Assembly (NCBI RefSeq): GCF_019668485.1
Contig: NZ_AP024619.1
Location: 1,921,001-1,985,000, forward strand
Direction: 5' to 3'
Length of the DNA stretch: 64,000 nucleotides
DNA from: Gelria sp. Kuro-4
Lineage (GTDB): Bacteria; Bacillota; DTU030; DUMP01
Shown here in pieces: positions 15,970 to 22,862 of this stretch (its first letter is position 1; the number at the start of each line of letters is the position of its first letter). Under the pieces are notes generated by a model. It was given only the letters and a program-made list of their open reading frames with translations, was not told the DNA's origin and made no database searches. The position numbers and the translations under genes were made by a program.

Positions 15970-16971
15970 ATGGCCAGAATCGATAAGCGCTTCGGGGCCA
16001 CCGACGGCTGGATTAAGATGCCCGACGGCACCGAGCATTATATCTTCGGCTTCGTCGACCTCACCGGCGTTCCCGAAGAACGGCCGGCGCTCTACCGCGG
16101 CCGAGCCACCCTGCCGGGGCCTTTACTCGAGGTCGACGAAGGGGATGAGGTCTACCTTACCCTGACCAACCTGGGTTTTCCGGGAAGGCCGGAACTCGAC
16201 GACACGCACACCATCCACTGGCACGGCTTCCCCAACCAGATACCGCTGTGGGACGGGGTGCCGGAGACCTCCATCTCCGTGCCCGTCGGCCGAAGTTTCA
16301 CCTATTACTTTAAGCCGGCCGACCCCGGCACTTACATGTATCATTGCCATTTCGAGCCGGTCGAACACATTCAGATGGGAATGCTGGGGCCTTTGATCGT
16401 CCGGCCGGCCCTGGAAAAAAACCCCGCCTTCGCCGGCCGGCTTTTTGCCTACAACGACACGGCTACGGAGTACCAGCGTGAGGTCATCCTTCTGCTCACG
16501 GAGCTGGACGCCGTCGCCCACAGCCGGGTGGCCGCAGCCCAACCCTACGACTGGACGGAGTACCGGCCGCACTATTGGCTGATCAGCGGGCGGAGTTACC
16601 CGGACACCGTAAAGCCCGCCGACGACCCCTCCTTACCCGGCCAGCCCTTCTCTGCGCTCATCGCCGCGCAGCCGGGGGAAAAAGTGCTCCTGCGCTTCAT
16701 CAACCTCGGTTATGAGCTGCACACCTTACAGCTCTTGGGCCTACCCCTCAGGATAATCGGGCAGGACGCCAAGCTCCTGCGCGGATACCACGGGGAAGAC
16801 CTGAGCCATTCGGCAACAGGCCTCACCCTTGCCGCCGGGCAGACCGTCGACGCTCTGGTTACCGCTTCCCGCCCGGGGATTTATCCTCTTTATAACCGCA
16901 GCTACCATAAAAACACCAATGCCGGGCTGACGTTCGGCGGCATGGTCACCGAGTTCAGAGTGGTGCCGTAA
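15970..16971 (+). CDS. Multicopper oxidase paralogue 1, carrying the N-terminal copper motifs
   Basis: The 333-aa protein is built of cupredoxin domains. Domain 1 has HWHG (His83, His85) and HCHFEPVEHIQMGM (His125-Cys126-His127, His133, Met138). The C-terminal domain lacks the usual HPxHxHG and HCH motifs; the corresponding position reads GYELHTLQLLG. A complete three-domain oxidase is usually longer, so this product alone cannot form the standard four-copper set unless it assembles with partners. No signal peptide is visible. AGAAAGGAG upstream is a good ribosome binding site. The next two genes are paralogues, and the second has the missing C-terminal motifs. Confidence 0.85.
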   Translation: MARIDKRFGATDGWIKMPDGTEHYIFGFVDLTGVPEERPALYRGRATLPGPLLEVDEGDEVYLTLTNLGFPGRPELDDTHTIHWHGFPNQIPLWDGVPETSISVPVGRSFTYYFKPADPGTYMYHCHFEPVEHIQMGMLGPLIVRPALEKNPAFAGRLFAYNDTATEYQREVILLLTELDAVAHSRVAAAQPYDWTEYRPHYWLISGRSYPDTVKPADDPSLPGQPFSALIAAQPGEKVLLRFINLGYELHTLQLLGLPLRIIGQDAKLLRGYHGEDLSHSATGLTLAAGQTVDALVTASRPGIYPLYNRSYHKNTNAGLTFGGMVTEFRVVP

Positions 16972-17026
16972 CTGTGGCCGCCCGGCTTCCCGCCGGGTAG
17001 AATTTAATCGTCTTGGGGGAAAGAAA

Positions 17027-18217
17027 ATGCCGACTGTAGAGCTTTGGGCCAAAGACGGTTACGTAAGTACTCCCGACGGCAACAGCATCTATTTTTGGGG
17101 TTTTGCGCGCAGCCGTGAAGGCAAGGCCCAGTTGCCGGGGCCCGCGATAATCGCCAGGCAGGGAGAACCCCTCACCGTCAGGCTGGTCAACCTTCTGCCG
17201 GAACCGGTTTCGCTTTCCTTCCCAGGGCAAATCGGGGTGACGGTGGACGGAAGCCCGGTTAGACCTCAGTACGAAGGCGGAAAGTTGGTCTCCTTCACCA
17301 ACCACGCCCTCCCCGGAGAAAGCGTGTCCTACACTCTTGCGCCAACCAGCCCGGGCACGTTCCTTTACGAAAGCGGGTCGAATCCGCCCAAGCAGGTACC
17401 CTTGGGCCTGTACGGGGCTCTGGTGGTGAGGCCCGCCGACTATAATCCGGAAATCAAGGAGTACAAGACGGCCTACGGTTACGGGACCGATACGGCCTTC
17501 GACCGTGAGTACCTCTTAATCACGGGCGAAATCGACCCTGAGTTCCACCAGGCCGCAGCCGAAGGCCGCCCTTACGAGCTAAGCCGCTACAAACCCCGCT
17601 ACTGGACGCTCAACGGCCGCTCGGCGCCGGACACCATGCTCCCGGACAGCGCCGCCCACCTTCCGCATCAACCCTACGGCGCCATGATCATGGCCGAACC
17701 CGGAGAAAAGGTGCTGCTGCGGTACATCGGCGCGGGAACCGCGCACCACCCGCTGCACCCGCACGGCAACCACACGCGGGTCCTGGCCCTGGACGGGAGG
17801 CTGCTCCGGAACGGCGCCTTCGACCGCTCCTACGAGCGGTTTACGGTTCTCGTCGGCGCCGGTCAGACCTGTGACCAGATTTACCAGTGGTTCGGCTTGG
17901 GCTATTCGCCGGAAAACCCGATCCCCACAGTTCTACCCAACCTGCGCAACCTGGGCATCGGCGACGCCGGTTGGACCATGTGGAGCGGGAGTCCCTATCT
18001 CGGCCTCAAAGGAGACATCCCCCAGGGCGTAGTCTCCTTCAACGAGGAAGGTGAGTACTATTTCATGTTGCATTCCCACCAAGAGTTTCAGATAACCAAC
18101 TGGGGGGAATTTCCCGGCGGCCTGATGACCATGATCGCCGTTCATCCGCATTTAAGTCCCGATAGGGGCGTGTTGAAAGAGAGCGAAAGGGGTACGGGCT
18201 ATGGGAATAGTGTTTAG
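17027..18217 (+). CDS. Multicopper oxidase paralogue 2, carrying the C-terminal copper motifs
   Basis: The 396-aa product aligns along its length with its two neighbours. In the N-terminal domain HWHG is replaced by FPGQIG, and HCH...H...GM is replaced by YESGSNPPKQVPLGL, so those copper sites are gone. The C-terminal half keeps HHPLHPHGNH (His240, 241, 244, 246) and FMLHSHQEFQITNWGEFPGG (His349, His351), which are trinuclear-type ligands. The motif set is thus complementary to that of the upstream gene. It starts ATG after a 55-nt gap with GGGGGAAAG and overlaps the third paralogue by 17 nt. No signal peptide is seen. A hetero-oligomeric oxidase is inferred. Confidence 0.85.
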   Translation: MPTVELWAKDGYVSTPDGNSIYFWGFARSREGKAQLPGPAIIARQGEPLTVRLVNLLPEPVSLSFPGQIGVTVDGSPVRPQYEGGKLVSFTNHALPGESVSYTLAPTSPGTFLYESGSNPPKQVPLGLYGALVVRPADYNPEIKEYKTAYGYGTDTAFDREYLLITGEIDPEFHQAAAEGRPYELSRYKPRYWTLNGRSAPDTMLPDSAAHLPHQPYGAMIMAEPGEKVLLRYIGAGTAHHPLHPHGNHTRVLALDGRLLRNGAFDRSYERFTVLVGAGQTCDQIYQWFGLGYSPENPIPTVLPNLRNLGIGDAGWTMWSGSPYLGLKGDIPQGVVSFNEEGEYYFMLHSHQEFQITNWGEFPGGLMTMIAVHPHLSPDRGVLKESERGTGYGNSV

Positions 18218-19208
18218 CAGCCTGCAAGTCGTACCCGGATTGATAACCCTGGCCGGAAAGAGCATCCCTTTTTGGGGTTTTTCGTACGCTTACCATCCGC
18301 GGCCGCGGCCGCAGCTGCCCGGCCCTATTATCCAGGCGACGGCCGGCGACTATATAAGAATGGCGTTGGTCGTCCGGCCCAACGCTCCCTTCGGGGAAGA
18401 TCTGTCCATCATTTTCCCGGGGCAGGAAGGCGTTGAGGTGCGCAGTATTCCCCGCTTTCCGTTTCGGCCCGTACAGCCGCAATATGCCGATGGAAAAATG
18501 GTTTCTTTGACCGACTACCTGGCCGCGGGTGAGATCGGGGCGATCGAGTACAGATTCCGAGCCGTTCGCTCCGGCATTTATCTCTACGAGAGCGGTACGA
18601 ATTCGGCCGAACAAGTGCAAATGGGCCTCTACGGAGTAATAGTAGTGCGGCCGGTAGGTTACGGCCAACCGTGGCATCCAGATTTCCGCACGGCGTACGG
18701 CCGGGATACTGCGTCCAGGCACGATATCGAGAAAATCCTGGTCTTGGGCGAAATCGACAGCGCCATGCACAACAGCGTCGTTTCAAGGGCCGACTACAAC
18801 CTGCTCGACTTCCGCCCCGACTGCTGGGTGATCAACGGCCGCTCCTTTCCACACAGCATCGCCCCGGACGACGATTCCAGCCAGCCTTACGGCTCGGCGA
18901 TAACGTGCCGCGTGGGGCAGCGGGTGCTTCTGCGAATCCTGAATGCCGGCTTTCAAGCCCACACCCTTGCCCTCGGGGCCCTGACCGGCAGGGTAATAGC
19001 CGAAGATGGTTATCCGCTCAAGATCGGCAGTAGCGACGCCACCTACGAGAAAACGGCGGTGACCGTCGGGCCCGGCCGAAGCGTCGATCTCCTTGTTACC
19101 CCTCCTCATCCGGGCGAATTCTATGTCTACGACCGGGAATACCGACACCTGGTAAGTGACGACCGATTTCCCGGCGGAATGATGACAAAAATCACAGTTA
19201 CTCCTTGA
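18201..19208 (+). CDS. Multicopper oxidase paralogue 3, copper motifs lost
   Basis: The 335-aa protein keeps the cupredoxin framework shared with its neighbours (for example QLPGPIIQATAGD, LLRILNAGFQAHTLALGAL, DRFPGGMMTKITV). The copper motifs are all replaced: IIFPGQEG for HWHG, YESGTNSAEQVQMGL for the HCH...H...GM segment, and neither HPxHPHG nor HSH is present in the C-terminal part. It is therefore very unlikely to be an oxidase itself. A structural or assembly role with the other two is the simplest reading. ATG start with GAAAGGGG upstream, inside the end of the preceding gene. Confidence 0.8.
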   Translation: MGIVFSSLQVVPGLITLAGKSIPFWGFSYAYHPRPRPQLPGPIIQATAGDYIRMALVVRPNAPFGEDLSIIFPGQEGVEVRSIPRFPFRPVQPQYADGKMVSLTDYLAAGEIGAIEYRFRAVRSGIYLYESGTNSAEQVQMGLYGVIVVRPVGYGQPWHPDFRTAYGRDTASRHDIEKILVLGEIDSAMHNSVVSRADYNLLDFRPDCWVINGRSFPHSIAPDDDSSQPYGSAITCRVGQRVLLRILNAGFQAHTLALGALTGRVIAEDGYPLKIGSSDATYEKTAVTVGPGRSVDLLVTPPHPGEFYVYDREYRHLVSDDRFPGGMMTKITVTP

Positions 19209-19301
19209 TCCTAAGCTTTACGCGCTCCGACCAGGTCTTGAGCGCTTGCCGCCCGGCTGGCGGCCTCCCGCATCGCCGGCGCAGCGGCAGAAAATCTGCT
19301 G

Positions 19302-19330
19302 TTGACAAGATTAGGTATACGTAATAAAAT
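19302..19330 (+). promoter_or_regulatory. Sigma-A promoter of the pyr operon
   Basis: TTGACA at 19302-19307 and TAAAAT at 19325-19330 are separated by 17 nt. Transcription would begin near 19337, giving a leader of about 240 nt before pyrB. Confidence 0.85.
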
Positions 19331-19336
19331 GACAAC

Positions 19337-19519
19337 AAAGGTGATCCTTTAAGCCATTCCGGGAGAGTGGCAAGGAGACATACGGTTTGTATCGTGTTGC
19401 CTCTTGGCCTGCCCGGCAAAGAGGCACTTTTACTACCCCTTTAAAGCGGTCCTGTGAGGCCGGAAAGGGTGCGGAGCAGGCCTACGCTCCCTGGCTGGCT
19501 CACGGCCGGGGAGTTTTTT
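19337..19519 (+). promoter_or_regulatory. PyrR-type pyr attenuator leader
   Basis: The leader contains GGTCCTGTGAGGCC (19448-19461), which fits the PyrR-binding loop consensus (ARUCCNGNGAGGYU). CCCTTT and AAAGGG flank it and form the binding hairpin. A terminator follows (CTCCC...GGGGAG then TTTTTT, 19487-19519). An upstream hairpin (TGCCTCTT/AAGAGGCA near 19400-19427) may be part of the alternative fold. When UMP rises, PyrR should stabilise the binding loop and allow termination. No pyrR gene is adjacent. Confidence 0.8.
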
Positions 19520-19578
19520 CTTGACCGCACGGGGGTTGGAAGAAGACACACGAGGAAGATTCGAAAGGGGGAAAAGCA

Positions 19579-20508
19579 ATGAGGTGCAAGGACGTCCTTT
19601 CCCTAGACTTCTGGTCGCGTGAGGAAATAGAAGAGGTCTTAAACCACGCCTGTGAACTGAAACGCCGCCTGGCGCAAGGCGAACGTTTTTCTTTGCTCGC
19701 AGGCAAGAACGTGACACTGGCCTTCTACGAGCCGAGCACCCGCACGCGCGTATCCTTCGAGGAGGCGGCTCAGCTGGGAGGCGCGCGTACGCATACCGTG
19801 CTCGCCGCCACGAGCAGCGCAGCTAAAGGCGAAAGCTTGGTAGACACCGCGCGCACGCTGGTCGCCGCAGGTGCCGACGCCCTCGTCCTGCGCCACCCTG
19901 CGGCAGGGGCGCCGGCGCTCGTGGCCCGGCACGTACCGGTGCCCGTAATCAATGCCGGCGATGGCGCTCACTCCCACCCCACCCAGTCCCTCCTCGACGC
20001 CTTCACCCTTTGGGAAAGGCTGGGTACGCTCGACGGCCTCACAGTAACCATCATCGGGGACATCCGGTTCAGCCGGGTGGCCCGCTCGAACATCACGGCC
20101 TTCACCCGCTTAGGGGCACGGGTGCGTGTGGCGGGCCCACCCACGCTCCTTCCGCCCGGCCTTGCGGTTCTCGGCGCGGAGGTTAAGAGCAGCGCGGAGG
20201 AAGCCCTGCGCGATGCAGACGTGGTCTACCTCCTCAGAGTACAAAAGGAACGCAGCTCCGCCGCCCACCTGCCCTCTTTAGCGGAGTATTCTCGTTTCTG
20301 GGGGGTCAACGAAGAACGGCTCGCTCCGGCCGGCCCGGAAGTCCTAGTCCTTCACCCCGGCCCGGCCAACATAGGCGTGGAGGTAAGCGCCGGTGTAGCG
20401 CGGTCGCCGCAGGCGCTTTTTACTACCCAGGTAACCAACGGGGTAGTAGTGCGGCTGGCACTCCTCAATCTCCTTCTAGGGGGGGACACGTATGCCTCTC
20501 GCTCTTAA
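19579..20508 (+). CDS. pyrB: Aspartate carbamoyltransferase catalytic subunit
   Basis: The 309-aa protein condenses carbamoyl phosphate with aspartate in pyrimidine synthesis. It has the carbamoyl-phosphate motif EPSTRTRVSFE near residue 50, HPTQSLLDAFTL near 133, and HPGPANIGVEV near the C-terminus, where HPGPxNRGVE is usual. The length is normal. AAAGGGGGAAAAGC precedes the ATG. The gene is first behind the PyrR-type leader and overlaps the dihydroorotase homologue by 17 nt. No regulatory pyrI gene is present, as expected for Firmicutes. Confidence 0.95.
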   Translation: MRCKDVLSLDFWSREEIEEVLNHACELKRRLAQGERFSLLAGKNVTLAFYEPSTRTRVSFEEAAQLGGARTHTVLAATSSAAKGESLVDTARTLVAAGADALVLRHPAAGAPALVARHVPVPVINAGDGAHSHPTQSLLDAFTLWERLGTLDGLTVTIIGDIRFSRVARSNITAFTRLGARVRVAGPPTLLPPGLAVLGAEVKSSAEEALRDADVVYLLRVQKERSSAAHLPSLAEYSRFWGVNEERLAPAGPEVLVLHPGPANIGVEVSAGVARSPQALFTTQVTNGVVVRLALLNLLLGGDTYASRS

Positions 20509-21778
20509 AGGCGGTCGCGTCATCGACCCGGCCGCCGGCGTCGACGAGGTGCGCACCCTGCTCGTGGAAAACGGAACGATCGTGGCCGCCGGAAGGCTGG
20601 AGCCTCCCAGCGAAGCCTGCGTCATTGATGTTTCCGGAAAGCTGGTTCTACCGGGTTTTTGCGATCTCGGCGTGCACCCGCGGCGGCTGAGCCCCGCTCG
20701 TTTGGCCCGGATCGCCGCCGCGGCGGCTCGGGGCGGGTTTGCGGCCGTCACCGTCCTGCCGGACACCGATCCTCCTCTCGATAGCCCTCTTGCCGTCTAC
20801 AGCCTGCGTGGCCTGGCCCGAACGGTCACCCCGCTCAAAGTGCGGCCGGTGGGAGCCATCACCCGGGGCCTGGCCGGCGCAGAGCTGGCGGACATTGGCA
20901 GCTTGGCCGAAGCCGGGGCGGTTGCCGCTTCGGACGGCGACCGGCAGCTCTCCAGCGCGCGGCTTCTGTATCTCGCCCTCCAGTATGCAGCTTACTTCGG
21001 GTTACCCCTCTTTCTTTACCCGCAAGACGCGTCCCTGGCGCAAGGCGGCGTGGTGCGCGAAGGCCCGGAATCTACCCGCTTAGGCCTCCACGGCATTCCG
21101 GCGGCCGCCGAGGAAATCGCCGTGGCTCGGGACCTTCTCCTCGCTGAGCACTCCGGCGGGCGCGTACACTTCCTCGGCCTCTCCTCGGCAGGGAGCGTCA
21201 AACTACTCAGGCAGGCACGAGAAGAAGGTGTGGCCGCATCCGCGGCCGTCACCCCCCATCATCTCCTCCTTACGGTGGCCGACATTCCGGATTACGACAC
21301 CAACTTCAAGGTGCGGCCGCCTCTGGGCACGGCGGAAGATAGGGAAGCGCTTTTGGCCGCCCTCGCCGACGGCACAATAGGGGCGGTGACAAGTGATCAT
21401 ACGCCGGCGAGCCCTGAGGAAAAAGAGGTGGAGTTCGAACAGGCAGCGTGGGGAGCGAGCTCCCTCGCCACCCTGTTCCCCCTTCTCTACACCTACCTGG
21501 TCCTCCCGGGCAAGATCACACTCAATACTCTCGTGGCCCGTCTCACCGGCGGACCGACCCGCATCCTGGGCCAGAAAGAGCCCACCCTCGCCCCCGGCTC
21601 GGCGGCCGACCTCACCGTGATCGATCCGGAAAAGGAGGAAGTAATCTCCGCGGCCGCCCTACCACCGGAAGAACGAAACACCCCCTTCGCCGGCCGGTGC
21701 ATCCGGGGCCTACCGGTACTCACCATGGTGAACGGCCGAGTGGTGTTTGAGCGGAAAGGAGTTGAGGAGAATGCCTAA
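20492..21778 (+). CDS. pyrC: Dihydroorotase homologue with lost metal ligands (pseudo-DHOase)
   Basis: The 428-aa protein aligns end to end with class I dihydroorotase. The HxH motif is GVH (Gly60, His62). The AHCED motif is LYPQD (Tyr176 replaces histidine). HVCHIST is HFLGLSS (Gly229 replaces histidine). TDHAPH is SDHTPA (Asp302 kept, Ala306 replaces histidine). Three zinc-ligand histidines are therefore missing, and catalysis by the normal mechanism is unlikely. The known parallel is the inactive PyrC' of Pseudomonas, which acts as a structural partner of PyrB. The tight overlap with pyrB fits such a role. A genuine dihydroorotase should exist elsewhere in the genome. Confidence 0.9.
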   Translation: MPLALKGGRVIDPAAGVDEVRTLLVENGTIVAAGRLEPPSEACVIDVSGKLVLPGFCDLGVHPRRLSPARLARIAAAAARGGFAAVTVLPDTDPPLDSPLAVYSLRGLARTVTPLKVRPVGAITRGLAGAELADIGSLAEAGAVAASDGDRQLSSARLLYLALQYAAYFGLPLFLYPQDASLAQGGVVREGPESTRLGLHGIPAAAEEIAVARDLLLAEHSGGRVHFLGLSSAGSVKLLRQAREEGVAASAAVTPHHLLLTVADIPDYDTNFKVRPPLGTAEDREALLAALADGTIGAVTSDHTPASPEEKEVEFEQAAWGASSLATLFPLLYTYLVLPGKITLNTLVARLTGGPTRILGQKEPTLAPGSAADLTVIDPEKEEVISAAALPPEERNTPFAGRCIRGLPVLTMVNGRVVFERKGVEENA

Positions 21779-22862
21779 GCCTGGATACCTGGTTCTGGAA
21801 AATGGCCGCGTTTTCCCCGGGGTCCTCGTTGGACCACACCGCGGAGTTATCGGCGAGGTGGTCTTCAACACCAGCATGACCGGCTACCAAGAGATCTTGA
21901 CCGATCCGTCTTACGCCGGTCAGCTTGTGGCCCTGACCTATCCCCTCATAGGCAATTACGGTACCAACCGTGAAGACATGGAATCCGACGCCGTAGGAGC
22001 TGCGGCCCTGATTACGAGCGAGCTCTGCCTGCACCCTTCTAATTGGCGCGCCGAAAAAAGCCTGGCCGCCTTTCTTGCCGAACACGGAGTTCCCGCCTTG
22101 GCCGGTGTCGACACGCGCGCCCTGACGCTGTGTCTGCGTGAGGCCGGTACCATGCGCGGCGGCATCACTTCTAAGGACCCAGAAGGCTTTCTGGAACGGG
22201 TCAGGAGCCACCCTCTGCCGTCTTCCGAGGAACTCGTCGGGCGCGTAACAGCCCGCCGACATTATACCTTGGGCACCGGGCAGATCCATGCCGTGGTCGT
22301 CGACTTTGGGGCCAAGAGAGGGATTTTGCGCGCGCTCGTCTCCCGCGGCCTACGGCTTACGGTCGTCCCGGCAGCGACTTCTGCCGAAGAAATCTTAGAG
22401 CTCAAACCGGATGGTATTGTGCTTTCCAACGGTCCCGGCGACCCGGCCGAACTCGTTACCGCAAGCAAGACAGTGCGCTCGCTAATCGGCCGGGCCCCCA
22501 TCCTCGGCATCTGCCTGGGTCACCAGCTGCTGGCGCTCGCTCTGGGGGCGAGAACGTACAAGCTTAAGTTCGGGCACCGCGGTGCCAATCATCCCGTCCG
22601 CGAGCTGGCTACGGGGCGTGTTCACATAACTTCGCAAAACCATGGCTACGCCGTATCGGCAGCCGGCCTTCCTTCCCAACTGGCGATCAGCCATGTCAGC
22701 CTCCACGACGGCACGGTGGAAGGCCTGCGTTCCCAGTCGTTCCCAGCTCTCTCAGTACAGTTTCACCCGGAGGCCGGTCCCGGTCCAAAGGATACGGGCG
22801 GCATCTTCGATGAGTTTCTGGAACTTATCGCCGGCCGGAAAGGTGGTACTCTCTGTGCCTAA
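21771..22862 (+). CDS. carA: Carbamoyl-phosphate synthase small (glutaminase) subunit
   Basis: The product (363 aa from this start) supplies ammonia from glutamine to CarB. It has the N-terminal small-subunit domain (GEVVFNTSMTGYQEILTDPSY) and a class I amidotransferase domain with the nucleophile in GICLGHQLLALALGA and the catalytic pair in FHPEAGPGPKD. I chose ATG at 21771, which overlaps the preceding stop by 8 nt and has AAAGGAGTTGAGGAG upstream. An in-frame TTG at 21747 is a less likely start. The arginine and pyrimidine pathways share this enzyme, but its position here ties it to pyrimidine control. Confidence 0.93.
   Translation: MPKPGYLVLENGRVFPGVLVGPHRGVIGEVVFNTSMTGYQEILTDPSYAGQLVALTYPLIGNYGTNREDMESDAVGAAALITSELCLHPSNWRAEKSLAAFLAEHGVPALAGVDTRALTLCLREAGTMRGGITSKDPEGFLERVRSHPLPSSEELVGRVTARRHYTLGTGQIHAVVVDFGAKRGILRALVSRGLRLTVVPAATSAEEILELKPDGIVLSNGPGDPAELVTASKTVRSLIGRAPILGICLGHQLLALALGARTYKLKFGHRGANHPVRELATGRVHITSQNHGYAVSAAGLPSQLAISHVSLHDGTVEGLRSQSFPALSVQFHPEAGPGPKDTGGIFDEFLELIAGRKGGTLCA

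Noticed and set aside
14268-16031. Long minus-strand frame (587 codons) opposite the beta-helix gene
   Set aside because: It is the complement of a G+C-rich, strongly coding plus-strand gene. It has no recognisable domains or ribosome binding site, while the plus frame has clear domains.
21747-21770. Longer carA starting at TTG 21747
   Set aside because: The ATG at 21771 has a better ribosome binding site and matches the usual CarA N-terminus.
22642-22854. Extra 71 N-terminal residues on CarB
   Set aside because: They lie wholly inside carA in another frame. The GTG at 22855 gives the standard length and a proper ribosome binding site.
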